A DNA stretch of 34,127 nt from Sulfurovum sp. (GCA_027012955.1 JALUYL010000086.1:1-34127); one strand, 5' to 3'; shown: positions 15,324 to 24,776, numbered from the stretch's first letter. The notes: generated by a model from the sequence alone, not told the origin. Translations and numbers: made by a program.

Positions 15324-15432
15324 GTTGTATTGCAAGATAACTTTTGATCGTAGAGAAAATTAATAATGTGCATGATAATTTGGGTTAAAAGGTGTTACAA
15401 AAGGTCATTAGAGGGTAATTTTTTTGAAAATA

Positions 15433-15446
15433 GGTTACTAAAATGA
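15433..15446. repeat. Right copy of GGTTACTAAAATGA
   Basis: Identical to 10853-10866 and about 70 bp inside the tRNA-proximal end of the island. The rest of 15324-15516 is non-coding and contains no other feature I can name. Confidence 0.5.
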
Positions 15447-15516
15447 TTCTTTAGAAACCTTAAACTAGCTCAAAGTACGTGTACAAGGGGCATAGATGGG
15501 GGTTGTTGAATTTCTA

Positions 15517-15604
15517 TGGCTGAGAGGAAGGGATTCGAACCCTCGGTGAGTTACCCCACACAGACGTTCCAGGTCTGCACCTTCGACCACTCGGACACCT
15601 CTCA
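15517..15604 (-). tRNA. tRNA-Ser (anticodon GGA)
   Basis: An 88-nt class II tRNA. The acceptor TGAGAGG pairs with CCTCTCA, with discriminator G and encoded CCA. The anticodon stem CAGAC/GTCTG closes the loop CTGGAAC, giving GGA at 15568-15570. The T arm contains GGTTCGAATCC. Its 5' base is U, paired with A72, instead of the usual G. Its 3' end is the attachment site of the neighbouring island, and the gene is left intact. Confidence 0.96.
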
Positions 15605-15625
15605 ATACATTAATAAGACGTAAAA

Positions 15626-15696
15626 TGAACAAAGTTCATCTTTACTGCGCTGTCACTGTGACAATTTCAGCAGTTGGCTCATGCAACTGGTTGCAT
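15626..15696. repeat. Three short palindromes between ffs and tRNA-Ser(GGA)
   Basis: TGAAC-AAA-GTTCA (15626-15638), TGTCAC-T-GTGACA (15651-15663) and ATGCAAC-TG-GTTGCAT (15681-15696) follow one another in 71 bp. Each is a perfect dyad with a 1-3 base centre. They could be hairpins in an ffs-tRNA transcript or regulator sites. The one at 15651 resembles a TGTGA-type dyad, but no regulator is assigned. Confidence 0.6.
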
Positions 15697-15763
15697 TTGA
15701 CTGATTATATTATCGAACTAGAAAATAAAAAGTAATTTTAGATTATTGATTCGATTGTAGTAC

Positions 15764-15866
15764 CCCTCTCCAGATACCTGCGGCACCCAGTAAAGGAAGG
15801 TGGGCTGCTATGTTCCCATCCTGACCCGTTGTCTTCCAATCCCGTTGCACAGGTCTAAAAAGAGGC
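15764..15866 (-). ncRNA. ffs: Signal recognition particle RNA (small 4.5S type)
   Basis: On this strand the conserved domain IV core reads GTCAGG-at-GGGAA-cat-AGCAGCC, the Ffh-binding hairpin. The ends pair: CCTCT and AGACCTG near the 5' end against CAGGTaTCT and AGAGG near the 3' end. That gives an RNA of about 100 nt. TATAAT (complement of 15873-15878) lies about 7 nt before the predicted 5' end. The ends are approximate. Confidence 0.88.
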
Positions 15867-15906
15867 ACGCGAATTATAGCAGAGCGAAGCTTATGCAGGG
15901 ATAATG

Positions 15907-16029
15907 GACGCGTAGGGTGGATTGCCCATCGGAAATGCCCTTGGGGGTATATCCACCGTTTATGAGAAATTGGATTGAATCAGAGGATTGGATTTTTTTT
16001 TGACGGTGGGTGAACCCACCCTACGCGTC
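15907..16029. mobile_element. 123-bp inverted-repeat (MITE/REP-like) element
   Basis: GACGCGTAGGGTGG (15907-15920) is exactly complementary to 16016-16029. Inside are a GGTGGAT...ATCCACC hairpin on the left and a GGTGGG-TGAA-CCCACC hairpin on the right. GTAGGGTGGG-type repeats are widespread dispersed elements in bacteria. There is no coding content. Its right end overlaps the 3' end of the neighbouring ATPase gene. Confidence 0.65.
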
Positions 16030-17103
16030 TTCCTCATCATTGATGACTGACCACTCGTCAAAAGGCAAGGCTTCAAAGTGTAGTTTTTCTATAGTGTACT
16101 CATAAGCATTTGCGACAGTGATGATGGTGACTTTTTTGATGCCGTATTTTTTGTAGAGGCTAAATTTATTTTGTGACTTGACCCAAAGACTCTCTTCGCT
16201 CTCAAAGGGAGCAGGGATAATGAGTTCGTCCTCCTCTGTAATGTAGCCATGTATCCCCAATGTCTGTACTCCTATGTGATGTTTCATAAGTGCAAGAGCA
16301 ATCATGGTATCAAACTGTAGGATAAAGGGTTGTCCCAGTGTGAGGTATTTGGCAAAGGCAAAGTCAAAGAGGAGCATTTTTTTACCAGATTTCTGATAGC
16401 GATCATCGATGAAGAGTATGAGTTTCTCTTCGGTAAAATGTTTGATGGTTTTATAGAGCCAATCTTTTGAAATTTTGAATTTCTCTTTGGCAAAGGTATA
16501 AATTTGATGGGTTGTAAGATGTTTTGTGTGATGTTGTGCGAGAAGGAGCAGTAGTTTTTGTTCTTGTGTATCAAATGCGCTTTGAAAGAATGTTTTCATC
16601 GCGTGCTGGCTGTTTTTTTGAGAGCGCGCAAGAAGAGGTAGGGTTCCTGAACGTAGGAAATGGTTAAACCCACGATTTTGGGCAGCGCTGTTCTCGAAGG
16701 CTAGGAACTCTTCATAGTCTAGTGGGAATAGTTCTACACCTATAAAGTGCTTCTCTTTTATAGGTAAGCGTGTGACAAGGATGAGTTGTGTGACATTTGG
16801 AAATGAAGTAAACAAGCCCTCTACATAATGGTCTAAAACTAAAAGCTGAATGTTATGCTTATCTATATAATGTTGCAGCGTAAGTCTATCTAGTGTGTTA
16901 AAAATGAGATTTGGATCTTCTAGGTCTATGTAGAGGACTTGTTCTTCAGGAGTTTGAGATATATAGTCTAAAATAAGGGATGTCTTCCCTGCACCACGTA
17001 CACCATAGAGGTTGATGTCTCCCTCTGTGGGTAGATGGCATTTTCTGGGTACAAAAAAGTCACTGTTTGGTAGTTGGTTTTGGTAATATTCGAGTAATTG
17101 CAT
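16021..17103 (-). CDS. AAA/P-loop ATPase of the DUF4143-like class
   Basis: A 360-aa predicted ATPase. Walker A GVRGAGKT spans 34-41 and a Walker B-like run ends in LLVLDH near 93. FPLDYEEFL (about 128) is the phrase typical of archaeal/bacterial DUF4143-type ATPases, followed by a winged-helix region (about 190-245). The C-terminal part has the nuclease-like fold segment expected in this group, but I cannot name catalytic residues. Function is unknown; it is often mobile or accessory. The ribosome-binding site is weak. The last codon and stop (complement of 16021-16023) come from the inverted-repeat element, so the native C terminus may have been altered. Confidence 0.75.
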   Translation of the reverse strand: MQLLEYYQNQLPNSDFFVPRKCHLPTEGDINLYGVRGAGKTSLILDYISQTPEEQVLYIDLEDPNLIFNTLDRLTLQHYIDKHNIQLLVLDHYVEGLFTSFPNVTQLILVTRLPIKEKHFIGVELFPLDYEEFLAFENSAAQNRGFNHFLRSGTLPLLARSQKNSQHAMKTFFQSAFDTQEQKLLLLLAQHHTKHLTTHQIYTFAKEKFKISKDWLYKTIKHFTEEKLILFIDDRYQKSGKKMLLFDFAFAKYLTLGQPFILQFDTMIALALMKHHIGVQTLGIHGYITEEDELIIPAPFESEESLWVKSQNKFSLYKKYGIKKVTIITVANAYEYTIEKLHFEALPFDEWSVINDEEDA

Positions 17104-17177
17104 AGCTAAATACCTATATTGTTCCTTATTAAAAGGAAATATTTTTCAGTATTGTACCTATTTTGGGGTTAAAAGTA

Positions 17178-17206
17178 TTGCACCTTTCAAAAACTTTGGG
17201 TATAAT
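17178..17206 (+). promoter_or_regulatory. S10 operon promoter
   Basis: TTGCAC (17178-17183), a 17-bp spacer and TATAAT (17201-17206) form a near-consensus sigma-70 promoter ahead of the ribosomal protein cluster, which has no other obvious strong promoter before infA. Confidence 0.8.
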
Positions 17207-17212
17207 TCGCGT

Positions 17213-17306
17213 TCCTAAATTTATGTTAGAGGGTACATTCACTGTATTTGCCCTGTGTTTAGGCACCTTGGCTTTGCCTTGCTAACGAGTTCTTTAAAGG
17301 TAAAAT
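17213..17306 (+). promoter_or_regulatory. S10 operon leader
   Basis: About 94 nt of untranslated leader. A small stem AGGCA (17261-17265) and TGCCT (17275-17279) is visible. In E. coli L4 autoregulates through the S10 leader. Whether this shorter leader does so cannot be judged from sequence alone. Confidence 0.35.
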
Positions 17307-17618
17307 ATGGAAAAAATTAGATTAAAGCTTAAAGCTTACGATCACAGAGTGTTAGACAGATCAGTTGCTGCTATTGTAGATGCAGTTAAACGTACAGGTG
17401 CAGAGATTAGAGGGCCAATTCCAATGCCAACTAAATTGAAGCGTTATACTGTTCTTAAATCGCCACACGTAAACAAAGATGCACGTGAGCAATTTGAAAT
17501 CAGAATTCATGGAAGAATGATCGACATCGTTTCGGCTACTTCAGATACTATAGACTCTCTTATGAAGTTAGACTTAGCACCTGAAATCGAAGTTGAAATT
17601 AGATCAATGGACAAGTAG
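17307..17618 (+). CDS. rpsJ: 30S ribosomal protein S10
   Basis: 103-aa S10, full length, starting [19 protein letters not shown]. It contains the conserved GPIPMPTK and [20 protein letters not shown] segments. It binds the 3' major domain of 16S rRNA and, with NusB, takes part in antitermination. It is the first gene after the strong promoter; rplC follows after 9 nt. Confidence 0.98.
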   Translation: MEKIRLKLKAYDHRVLDRSVAAIVDAVKRTGAEIRGPIPMPTKLKRYTVLKSPHVNKDAREQFEIRIHGRMIDIVSATSDTIDSLMKLDLAPEIEVEIRSMDK

Positions 17619-17627
17619 GAGTAGAGA

Positions 17628-18209
17628 ATGGAATTTATTATTGAAAAAATTGGTATGAGCAGAACTGTTGATGTACCAAGTGTTCCAGTTACCCTTCTTA
17701 AAGTCATTGAAACGAAAGTTTGTGAAGTGAAAGAAGACGGTAAAGCACTTGTCGCGTACAACTCAAGTAAAAAACTTAATAAGAGCATCGAAGGTCAACA
17801 GACTAAATTTGGTGTATCTAAAGAGTTTAACAAATTTATGACTATCGAAGTTGCTGAAGGAACTGAAACTGGCGATTTAAGCACAGCGATTCTTTCTGAA
17901 ACTACATTGGTAAAAACATCTTTAGATACTAAGGGTAGAGGTTTTTCTGGTGGTATGAAACGTCACGGATTTGGTGGTGGACCTGCGTCACACGGGCACA
18001 GATTTGGTAGACGTATTGGTTCTATCGGTAATGCTGAGTGGCCTGGGCGTGTTCAAAAAGGTAAAAAAATGCCTGGACAATACGGTAATACACAAACAAC
18101 AGTAAAAAATGATGTTATTTCATTTGATGCTGAAAATGGTATTTTGGTATTAAAAGGTTCAATTCCTGGTCACAATGGGGCTAGAGGCTTAGTAAGGATA
18201 GTTAAATAA
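17628..18209 (+). CDS. rplC: 50S ribosomal protein L3
   Basis: 193-aa L3, which nucleates 50S assembly and reaches the peptidyl-transferase centre through its [20 protein letters not shown] loop. The glutamine methylated by PrmB in E. coli L3 (GQNQTPG) is replaced here by GNAEWPG, as I recall for Campylobacter, so that modification is not expected. GGAG lies 6 nt before the ATG. The stop overlaps the rplD start by one base (TAATG). Confidence 0.98.
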   Translation: MEFIIEKIGMSRTVDVPSVPVTLLKVIETKVCEVKEDGKALVAYNSSKKLNKSIEGQQTKFGVSKEFNKFMTIEVAEGTETGDLSTAILSETTLVKTSLDTKGRGFSGGMKRHGFGGGPASHGHRFGRRIGSIGNAEWPGRVQKGKKMPGQYGNTQTTVKNDVISFDAENGILVLKGSIPGHNGARGLVRIVK

Positions 18210-18799
18210 TGAAAACAACAGTAATTAAAACAACAGACCTTCCTGCATCATTTTTAGATGTTCACCCGCACAACCTTTACCTTTATTGTAAAGCGTATGC
18301 AGCTGGACTTAGAGCAAACACAGCACAGACTAAAACTAGATCTGATGTAAGTGGTGGTGGTAAAAAACCATGGGCTCAAAAAGGTGGAGGACGTGCAAGA
18401 GCAGGTTCAATAAGATCTCCTATATTTGTAGGTGGTGGTGTTGCATTTGGTCCAAGTACAAACAAAAACTATGATCAAAAAGTAAACAAGAAACAAAAAA
18501 GATTGGCATTGATGCATGCACTTGCAGATATGGCAGCGAATGATAAACTTTTAGTGGTAGATTCAATTGCGATTGAGTCTGGTAAAACTAAAGATGCTAT
18601 CGCATTTGTTAACGGGTTAGAGCAAAGAGATGTACTTGTAGTAAAAGAGATGATAGATGATAAGACTTTCTTAGCATTTAGAAACTTGCAAAATGCATAC
18701 CTTATCGAACCAAATGAGCTTAACGCTTACCTTGCAGCTGCATATCACTCAATTGTGATTGAAAAAGCAGTATTTGATAAATTGACAAAAGAGGCTTAA
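18209..18799 (+). CDS. rplD: 50S ribosomal protein L4
   Basis: 196-aa L4. The exit-tunnel loop is recognisable as [20 protein letters not shown] (about 49-68), where macrolide-resistance changes occur in other bacteria. The sequence there is the standard one. In some bacteria L4 represses this operon. It lies one base overlapped with rplC and 1 nt before rplW. Confidence 0.98.
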   Translation: MKTTVIKTTDLPASFLDVHPHNLYLYCKAYAAGLRANTAQTKTRSDVSGGGKKPWAQKGGGRARAGSIRSPIFVGGGVAFGPSTNKNYDQKVNKKQKRLALMHALADMAANDKLLVVDSIAIESGKTKDAIAFVNGLEQRDVLVVKEMIDDKTFLAFRNLQNAYLIEPNELNAYLAAAYHSIVIEKAVFDKLTKEA

Positions 18800-18800
18800 T

Positions 18801-19082
18801 ATGGCAGATATTACAGATATTAAAGCAATTATGTATACAGAGAAGAGTTTGGCTCTTCAAGAAGATGGTATCATCGTAGTTCAAACCACTCCTAGAATGA
18901 CTAAAAATGGTCTTAAAGAAGTGTTTAAAGAATTCTTTGGCATTAACCCACTTAGAGTGAACTCAATGAGAGTAAACGGTAAAGTGAAAAGATTTAAAGG
19001 TATCGAAGGTAAGAGAGTAGACACTAAAAAGTTCTACGTTAAACTTCCTGAAGATGCTAAAATCGAAAGCTTAGCGGTATAA
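18801..19082 (+). CDS. rplW: 50S ribosomal protein L23
   Basis: 93-aa L23, at the tunnel exit, where trigger factor and SRP dock. Recognised from [20 protein letters not shown] at the N terminus and [20 protein letters not shown] in the middle. Standard length and position between rplD and rplB. Confidence 0.97.
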   Translation: MADITDIKAIMYTEKSLALQEDGIIVVQTTPRMTKNGLKEVFKEFFGINPLRVNSMRVNGKVKRFKGIEGKRVDTKKFYVKLPEDAKIESLAV

Positions 19083-19091
19083 GGATAGAAG

Positions 19092-19919
19092 ATGGCAATT
19101 AAAACATATAAACCAACCACACCTTCACGTCGTTATATGACTAACCTTGATAGCGGTGATATCACGGCTAAAGCAAGTGTTAGAGCACTACTTAAAAATC
19201 TTCCAAGATCTGCAGGTAGAAACAGTAACGGTAGAATCACTTCTCGTCACAGAGAAGCAGGTGCTAAAAAACTATACAGAATCATCGACTTTAAAAGAAA
19301 TAAGTTTAATATCGAAGGAACTGTTGCAACTGTTGAGTACGACCCGTACAGAAACTGTAGAATTTGTCTTATCAAATATGTTGATGGTGACAGAAGATAC
19401 GTAATTCAACCAAAAGGTCTTAACGTAGGTGATAAAATCATGTCTGCAGATGCTGGTCTTGACATCAAAACAGGTAACTGTATGAAGTTAATGAGCATCC
19501 CTGTAGGTACATTGGTACACAACATTGAGATGAGCCCAGGTCATGGTGGTCAAATCGCACGTTCAGCGGGTGGTTATGCACAAATCATGGGTAGAGATGG
19601 TAAATACGTTTCACTTAGACTTCCATCTGGTGAAATGAGATACATTCTTGGTGAGTGTTTGGCAACTATTGGTGCTGTTGGAAATGAAGACTTTTCAAAT
19701 ATAGTAATCGGTAAAGCTGGACGTTCAAGACACCTTGGTATCAGACCACAAACACGTGGTTCTGCGATGAACCCTATCGATCACCCACACGGTGGTGGTG
19801 AAGGTAAGACAAACTCTGGTAGACATCCAGTATCTCCATGGGGTACGCCTGCTAAAGGGTTTAAAACTCGTAAAAAACAAGCTAGTGATAAGTTAATTAT
19901 CTCTAAGCGTAAAAAGTAA
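19092..19919 (+). CDS. rplB: 50S ribosomal protein L2
   Basis: 275-aa L2, needed for subunit joining and peptidyl transfer. The highly conserved C-terminal motif [15 protein letters not shown], then GRHPVSPWG, is intact, including the histidine implicated in activity. The basic tail ends in [26 protein letters not shown] precedes the ATG. Confidence 0.98.
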   Translation: MAIKTYKPTTPSRRYMTNLDSGDITAKASVRALLKNLPRSAGRNSNGRITSRHREAGAKKLYRIIDFKRNKFNIEGTVATVEYDPYRNCRICLIKYVDGDRRYVIQPKGLNVGDKIMSADAGLDIKTGNCMKLMSIPVGTLVHNIEMSPGHGGQIARSAGGYAQIMGRDGKYVSLRLPSGEMRYILGECLATIGAVGNEDFSNIVIGKAGRSRHLGIRPQTRGSAMNPIDHPHGGGEGKTNSGRHPVSPWGTPAKGFKTRKKQASDKLIISKRKK

Positions 19920-19930
19920 GGGGCTAAGAT

Positions 19931-20209
19931 ATGGCAAGATCGACAAAAAAAGGTCCATTTATCGATGGTCACCTAATGAAAAAAGTATTGGCAGCAAAAG
20001 AGTCTGGCGATAAAAAAGCAATCAAAACTTGGTCAAGAAGATCTGTGATCTTCCCTGAGTTTATTGGTTTAACTATCAATGTACACAATGGTAGACAATT
20101 TGTACCAGTATTTGTAACTGAAAATCACGTAGGTTACAAACTCGGTGAGTTTGCACCAACTAGAACATTTAAGGGCCATAAAGGTTCTGTTCAGAAGAAG
20201 GTAGGTTAA
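19931..20209 (+). CDS. rpsS: 30S ribosomal protein S19
   Basis: 92-aa S19, in the 30S head with S13. Signature features are [39 protein letters not shown] and [12 protein letters not shown]. Standard length; 11 nt after rplB and 1 nt before rplV. Confidence 0.98.
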   Translation: MARSTKKGPFIDGHLMKKVLAAKESGDKKAIKTWSRRSVIFPEFIGLTINVHNGRQFVPVFVTENHVGYKLGEFAPTRTFKGHKGSVQKKVG

Positions 20210-20210
20210 T

Positions 20211-20558
20211 ATGAGTAGAGCATTATTGAAATTTGTAAGAGTATCTCCTACAAAAGCTAGACTTATCGCTAGAGAAGTTCAGGGTATGAATGCTGAACTT
20301 GCACTTGCAGCGCTAGAGTTTATGCCTAACAAAGCAGCGGGTATCGTTTCTAAAGTAATTGCATCTGCAGTTGCTAACGGTGACTTTGAACCTGAAGAAG
20401 TAACGATTACTTCTTGTAGAGTTGATAAAGCAGCCGTTATGAAAAGATGGAGACCAAGAGCTAGAGGTACAGCTTCTAGAATCATTAAACCAACAGCACA
20501 CATTCTTGTAGAAGTTGGCGTAGCTGAAAAAACCGAAAATACTAAGAAGGACGCGTAA
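20211..20558 (+). CDS. rplV: 50S ribosomal protein L22
   Basis: 115-aa L22, whose beta-hairpin lines the exit tunnel. Recognised by [20 protein letters not shown] and the hairpin [20 protein letters not shown]. It overlaps the rpsC start by one base. Confidence 0.98.
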   Translation: MSRALLKFVRVSPTKARLIAREVQGMNAELALAALEFMPNKAAGIVSKVIASAVANGDFEPEEVTITSCRVDKAAVMKRWRPRARGTASRIIKPTAHILVEVGVAEKTENTKKDA

Positions 20559-21256
20559 TGGGTCAGAAAGTAAATCCAATAGGTCTAAGACTTGGAATCA
20601 ACAGAAACTGGGAATCAAGATGGTTTCCAGCTAAAGGTAGAACTGCTGATTTTATCGCTGAAGATTATAAAATCAGAAAATTCTTAAAGAAAGAACTTTT
20701 CTATGCAGGTGTTTCTAACATCATCATCGAAAGAACAGTTAAAAAATTAAGAATCAACATCGTGACTGCTAGACCTGGTATTATTATCGGGAAAAAAGGT
20801 GCAGATATTGAGAAACTTAAAGCAACACTTATCAAAATGCTTGGTAAAGATGTAGCGATTAACATCAAAGAAGAGAAACGTCCACAAGCTTCAGGTCAAC
20901 TGGCTGCTGAAAACGTTGCGACTCAACTAGAAAGAAGAACTGCATTTAGACGTGCAATGAAAAAAGTAATCCAAGGCGCACTTAAATCAGGTGCAAAAGG
21001 GATTAAAGTTTCTGTTTCTGGTAGACTTGGTGGGGCTGAAATGGCTAGAACTGAGTGGTATTTAGAAGGACGTGTTCCTTTGCATACGCTTAGAGCTAAA
21101 ATCGATTACGGTTTTGCTGAAGCACATACTACCTATGGAATCGTGGGTATCAAAGTTTGGATCTTCAAAGGTGAAGTTCTTGCTAAAGGTATTCAAGCTG
21201 AAGCACCAGAAGAGAAAAAAGGTGGTCGTAAACCACGTCAAAAGAGAGGTGAATAA
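20558..21256 (+). CDS. rpsC: 30S ribosomal protein S3
   Basis: 232-aa S3, at the mRNA entry site. The N-terminal [20 protein letters not shown] is followed by a type II KH domain with [13 protein letters not shown] and the C-terminal S3 domain ([20 protein letters not shown]). It ends in a short basic tail. AAGGACGCGTA precedes the ATG. Confidence 0.98.
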   Translation: MGQKVNPIGLRLGINRNWESRWFPAKGRTADFIAEDYKIRKFLKKELFYAGVSNIIIERTVKKLRINIVTARPGIIIGKKGADIEKLKATLIKMLGKDVAINIKEEKRPQASGQLAAENVATQLERRTAFRRAMKKVIQGALKSGAKGIKVSVSGRLGGAEMARTEWYLEGRVPLHTLRAKIDYGFAEAHTTYGIVGIKVWIFKGEVLAKGIQAEAPEEKKGGRKPRQKRGE

Positions 21257-21258
21257 TT

Positions 21259-21684
21259 ATGTTAATGCCTAAAAGAACAAAATGGAGAAAGCAGATGAAA
21301 GGCCGTAATCGCGGTAAATCTTTCAACGGCAACAAAATTGAGTTTGGTGACATTGCAGTAAAAGCGGTAACTGCTGGTAGAATTGACTCACGTCAAATCG
21401 AAGCTGCGCGTATTACAATGACTAGAAAAATTAACAGAACAGGTAAAACTTGGATTAGAGTTTTCCCTGATAAGCCTTTGACTGCTAAACCACTTGAAAC
21501 AAGAATGGGTAAAGGTAAAGGTCCTGTTGATAGATGGGTAATGAATATTAAGCCAGGAAGAATTATTTTCGAAATGGCGGGTGTTGAAGAAGAACTTGCA
21601 AGAGAAGCATTGACACTTGCAATTCATAAAATGCCATTTAAATGTAAAATTATCGCATTAAAGGACAGTAATGAACTATACTGA
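21259..21684 (+). CDS. rplP: 50S ribosomal protein L16
   Basis: 141-aa L16, contacting the A-site tRNA region. The start [19 protein letters not shown] is the usual form, so ATG 21259 is kept over ATG 21265. It contains [19 protein letters not shown] and [13 protein letters not shown]. The last 14 nt overlap rpmC. Confidence 0.97.
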   Translation: MLMPKRTKWRKQMKGRNRGKSFNGNKIEFGDIAVKAVTAGRIDSRQIEAARITMTRKINRTGKTWIRVFPDKPLTAKPLETRMGKGKGPVDRWVMNIKPGRIIFEMAGVEEELAREALTLAIHKMPFKCKIIALKDSNELY

Positions 21685-21859
21685 TTTAAAAGATAAAAGT
21701 GTTGCTGATTTAGCAGCAATGCTTAAAGAGAAAAAACTTGAATTGTTCACATTAAATGCAAAGCAAAAAACGATGCAATTAACAAACACTTCTGAGTTAA
21801 GAGTAGCGAAAAAAGATATCGCTAGAATTCAAACAGCTATTACAGCTGCTACGAAGTAA
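21671..21859 (+). CDS. rpmC: 50S ribosomal protein L29
   Basis: 62-aa two-helix protein at the tunnel exit. Recognised from [20 protein letters not shown] and the second helix [19 protein letters not shown] is 5 nt before the ATG, within the end of rplP, so the pair is translationally coupled. Confidence 0.95.
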   Translation: MNYTDLKDKSVADLAAMLKEKKLELFTLNAKQKTMQLTNTSELRVAKKDIARIQTAITAATK

Positions 21860-21869
21860 GGGGTCATTT

Positions 21870-22118
21870 ATGCCAAAAAGACAAATAACAGGTACTGTGA
21901 TTAAAAAGGCCGGAGACAAAACTGCTACTGTTTTAGTAGAAAGAAGAGTACTTCACCCAAGATATCACAAGACTGTAAAAAGATTTAAAAAATATCTTAT
22001 CCACGATGAGAAAAACGATATTAATGTTGGAGATACGGTATCTGCAGTTGAATGTAGACCACTTTCTAAAACAAAAAGTTTCAGACTTCTTGAGATAGTA
22101 AAAAGAGGAGAAGCGTAA
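21870..22118 (+). CDS. rpsQ: 30S ribosomal protein S17
   Basis: 82-aa OB-fold protein, an early 16S binder. Motifs are [39 protein letters not shown] and the closing [15 protein letters not shown]. One-base overlap with rplN. Confidence 0.97.
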   Translation: MPKRQITGTVIKKAGDKTATVLVERRVLHPRYHKTVKRFKKYLIHDEKNDINVGDTVSAVECRPLSKTKSFRLLEIVKRGEA

Positions 22119-22486
22119 TGATCCAAGGTTTTACTAGATTAAATGTAGCAGATAACTCTGGTGCTAAAGAGATCATGTGTATCAAGGTTCTTGGTGGATC
22201 TAAAAGAAGATATGCATCTGTAGGTGACGTTATCGTAGCTTCTGTAAAGAAGGCACTTCCAACTGGTAAAGTGAAAAAAGGTAAGGTTATTAAAGCGGTT
22301 GTTGTTAGAACAAAAAAAGAGATCCAAAGAGAAAATGGTTCACTTATTCGTTTTGATGACAATGCTGCTGTAATCATTGACGACAAAAAAGAGCCAATAG
22401 GTACACGTATCTTTGGTCCTGTGAGTCGTGAAACTAGATATGCAGGATTCATGAAAATTGTATCACTTGCACCGGAGGTATGGTAA
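22118..22486 (+). CDS. rplN: 50S ribosomal protein L14
   Basis: 122-aa L14, at the subunit interface. It starts [20 protein letters not shown] and ends IVSLAPEVW, both typical. It contains [20 protein letters not shown]. The stop TAA shares its last base with the rplX start. Confidence 0.98.
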   Translation: MIQGFTRLNVADNSGAKEIMCIKVLGGSKRRYASVGDVIVASVKKALPTGKVKKGKVIKAVVVRTKKEIQRENGSLIRFDDNAAVIIDDKKEPIGTRIFGPVSRETRYAGFMKIVSLAPEVW

Positions 22487-22719
22487 TGGCAAAAACATTC
22501 AAAATCAAAAAAGGTGACCAAGTAATGGTTATCGCTGGTGATGATAAAGGTACAACAGGCGAAGTGCTTGAAGTACTTACTAAAAAAGAAGCAGTGATTG
22601 TTTCTGGTTGTAAAATGGCTAAAAAAGCTGTTAAACCAAGTGAACAAAACAAAGAGGGTGGATTTAGCAACGTTGAAATGCCAATCCACATCTCAAATGT
22701 AAAAAAAGTAGAGGCATAA
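22486..22719 (+). CDS. rplX: 50S ribosomal protein L24
   Basis: 77-aa KOW-domain protein, an initiator of 50S assembly: [25 protein letters not shown] (22474-22478) is 7 nt from ATG 22486 but only 1 nt from the in-frame ATG 22480, so the later start is chosen. Overlaps the rplN stop by one base. Confidence 0.95.
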   Translation: MAKTFKIKKGDQVMVIAGDDKGTTGEVLEVLTKKEAVIVSGCKMAKKAVKPSEQNKEGGFSNVEMPIHISNVKKVEA

Positions 22720-22723
22720 TCTT

Positions 22724-23269
22724 ATGAGTAGAATGAAGCAAAAGTACAATGACATCGTTCCAGCACTCCGCGAAGAGTGTGGGATTAAAAACCCGATGCA
22801 GACACCTAAGCTTGAAAAAATAGTAATCTCTGTGGGTGCTGGTGAAGAGGGTAAAGACTCTAAACTTATTGCAAACATGGCAGATACTATCTCACTTATC
22901 GCTGGTCAAAAAGCAGTTGTAGTGAATGCTAGAAAATCAGTTGCTGGTTTTAAAGCTAGAGAAGGTGCTCCAACAGGTATTAGAGTAACACTTAGAGGTG
23001 CAAATATGTATAACTTCTTTGACAAACTCGTATCTATTGCTCTTCCAAGAGTAAAAGACTTTAGAGGAACACCTAGAAAAGGTTTTGACGGACGTGGTAA
23101 CTATAACTTCGGTCTTCAAGAGCAACTTATGTTCCCAGAAGTTGAGTTTGATAAAGTAATTAAAACACATGGTATGAACATTGTAATCGTTACAAGTACT
23201 GAATCTGATAAAGAAGGTTTCGCGCTTTTAGAAAAGCTCGGAATGCCTTTTGCTAAAGGGAGAAACTAA
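22724..23269 (+). CDS. rplE: 50S ribosomal protein L5
   Basis: 181-aa L5, binds 5S rRNA in the central protuberance. Motifs are [40 protein letters not shown] and the loop [19 protein letters not shown]. One-base overlap with the S14 gene. Confidence 0.98.
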   Translation: MSRMKQKYNDIVPALREECGIKNPMQTPKLEKIVISVGAGEEGKDSKLIANMADTISLIAGQKAVVVNARKSVAGFKAREGAPTGIRVTLRGANMYNFFDKLVSIALPRVKDFRGTPRKGFDGRGNYNFGLQEQLMFPEVEFDKVIKTHGMNIVIVTSTESDKEGFALLEKLGMPFAKGRN

Positions 23270-23454
23270 TGGCTAAGAAATCAATGATAGCTAAGCAGAA
23301 GAGAGCACCTAAGTTCTCTTCTCAAGCATATACAAGATGTAACATTTGTGGTAGACCTCACTCAGTATACAGAGACTTTGGTCTTTGCCGTATATGTTTA
23401 AGAAAAATGGCTAACGAGGGTTTAATCCCTGGTATGCGTAAAGCAAGTTGGTAA
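23269..23454 (+). CDS. rpsZ: 30S ribosomal protein S14, zinc type
   Basis: A 61-aa short S14 with the zinc site Cys24/Cys27 (CNIC) and Cys40/Cys43 (CRIC), and the C-terminal end [10 protein letters not shown]. This is the zinc-dependent C+ form instead of the roughly 100-aa zinc-free form. It is commonly annotated as rpsN or rpsZ. Confidence 0.96.
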   Translation: MAKKSMIAKQKRAPKFSSQAYTRCNICGRPHSVYRDFGLCRICLRKMANEGLIPGMRKASW

Positions 23455-23466
23455 GGAAATAATAAG

Positions 23467-23862
23467 ATGATGACAGACATAATTGCAGACTCTCTTACTC
23501 GTATAAGAAATGCTGCGCAAAGAAGACTAGACGTTACAACACTTCTTCACTCTAAAACGATTGAAGCAACAGTATCTATTTTGGTAGATAAAGGTTACTT
23601 AGAGTCATTTAAAGTAAAAGAAGATGGAAACAAGAAAACGATTAAAGTAGTTCTCAAATATGACGAGAATGAAAAAAGCGTTATCAATGAGATTAAAAAA
23701 ATATCAAAGCCAGGGCGTCGTGTACACCAAGGTAAAGATGATATTAGAACATTTAAAAATGGTTACGGTACTTTGGTAGTTTCTACTTCTCAAGGTGTGA
23801 TTGCAAACGATGAAGCGTTTAAACGCGGTATCGGTGGCGAAGTAATCTGTAGTATTTGGTAA
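23467..23862 (+). CDS. rpsH: 30S ribosomal protein S8
   Basis: 131-aa S8, a central-domain assembly protein. In E. coli it autoregulates the spc operon. Motifs are [27 protein letters not shown] and [12 protein letters not shown], ending GGEVICSIW. Adjacent ATGs occur at 23467 and 23470; AAGGA spacing (8 nt) favours the first. Confidence 0.97.
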   Translation: MMTDIIADSLTRIRNAAQRRLDVTTLLHSKTIEATVSILVDKGYLESFKVKEDGNKKTIKVVLKYDENEKSVINEIKKISKPGRRVHQGKDDIRTFKNGYGTLVVSTSQGVIANDEAFKRGIGGEVICSIW

Positions 23863-23871
23863 GGAGATAAG

Positions 23872-24408
23872 ATGTCAAGAGTAGGAAAAAGACCAGTAAC
23901 TGTGGCAAGTGGTATTGATGTATCACTAGACGGTACATGTCTCGTGGCTAAGAAGGGCAATCTTGAAAAAAGACTTGAAACTCACGGTAGAGTAGAAATC
24001 GCTATCGATGGCGCTGAAGTAACTTTCACTAGAGTAGGCGTTGAGAAACAAGATGCAGCGTTCTGGGGAACATACAGAGCATTGTTCAATAACATTATTA
24101 TCGGTTTAGACAAAGGTTATTCAAAATCTTTAGAAATCAATGGTGTTGGTTATAGAGCAGCTGTTCAAGGTAAAGTACTTAATCTTCAACTTGGGTTTTC
24201 TCATGATGTTAACTATGACATCCCTGAGGGACTTGAAATGAAAGTTGAAAAAAATGTTATTACCATTAACGGAACAGACAAGCAAGCCGTTGGTCAAGCA
24301 GCAGCTGAGATTAGATCATTCAGACCACCAGAGCCTTACAAAGGTAAAGGTGTGAAGTACACAGATGAAGTTATCATCAGAAAAGCTGGTAAAGCAGCTG
24401 GTAAGTAA
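23872..24408 (+). CDS. rplF: 50S ribosomal protein L6
   Basis: 178-aa L6 with two L6 folds. It begins [20 protein letters not shown], contains [21 protein letters not shown], and has the C-terminal signature [16 protein letters not shown]. It lies near the factor-binding site. A strong AAGGAG precedes the start. Confidence 0.98.
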   Translation: MSRVGKRPVTVASGIDVSLDGTCLVAKKGNLEKRLETHGRVEIAIDGAEVTFTRVGVEKQDAAFWGTYRALFNNIIIGLDKGYSKSLEINGVGYRAAVQGKVLNLQLGFSHDVNYDIPEGLEMKVEKNVITINGTDKQAVGQAAAEIRSFRPPEPYKGKGVKYTDEVIIRKAGKAAGK

Positions 24409-24419
24409 GGGGCGATAGT

Positions 24420-24776
24420 ATGTTAAAAAGTATTCAAAAAAGAAAAAATAAACTTCGCGCTCAAAGAAAATCTAGAGTAAGAGGTAAGATCTTCGGAACA
24501 GATACTCTTCCTAGACTATCTGTATTTAAGTCTAACAAATCTTTCTATGCACAAGCTATCAATGATACTACTGGTGTTACATTGGCTTCTGTAGATGGTA
24601 GAAAACTTGGTTTAAAATCAAACCAAGAAGACGTTAAAAAAGTAGCGGCTGAAATGGCTAAAAATCTTGCTTCTAAAAACATTGAAAATGTAGTATTCGA
24701 CAGAAATGGTTACTTATACCATGGTGTTGTTGCATCATTTGCAGATGCTCTTAGAGAAGCTGGAATCAAGTTTTAA
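24420..24776 (+). CDS. rplR: 50S ribosomal protein L18
   Basis: 118-aa L18, a 5S rRNA partner of L5. It contains [38 protein letters not shown] and the C-terminal [20 protein letters not shown]. Standard length. Confidence 0.97.
   Translation: MLKSIQKRKNKLRAQRKSRVRGKIFGTDTLPRLSVFKSNKSFYAQAINDTTGVTLASVDGRKLGLKSNQEDVKKVAAEMAKNLASKNIENVVFDRNGYLYHGVVASFADALREAGIKF

Larger units (their letters stand above)
10694..15533. mobile_element. 4.8-kb genomic island integrated at tRNA-Ser(GGA)
   Basis: Bounded by 17-bp direct repeats, one being the 3' end of an intact tRNA-Ser gene. It contains a tyrosine-integrase remnant next to the distal repeat, a J-domain fragment and a three-gene ABC-type conflict system. 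Internal DNA is more AT-rich than the flanking core genes. Both ends carry GGTTACTAAAATGA (10853-10866, 15433-15446), probable integrase arm sites. With the integrase broken the island is probably fixed unless helped in trans. Confidence 0.8.

Noticed and set aside
16000-16020. Terminator for the ATPase gene formed by GGTGGG-TGAA-CCCACC
   Set aside because: On the leftward transcript the hairpin is followed by A residues rather than U, so it does not act as an intrinsic terminator in that direction.
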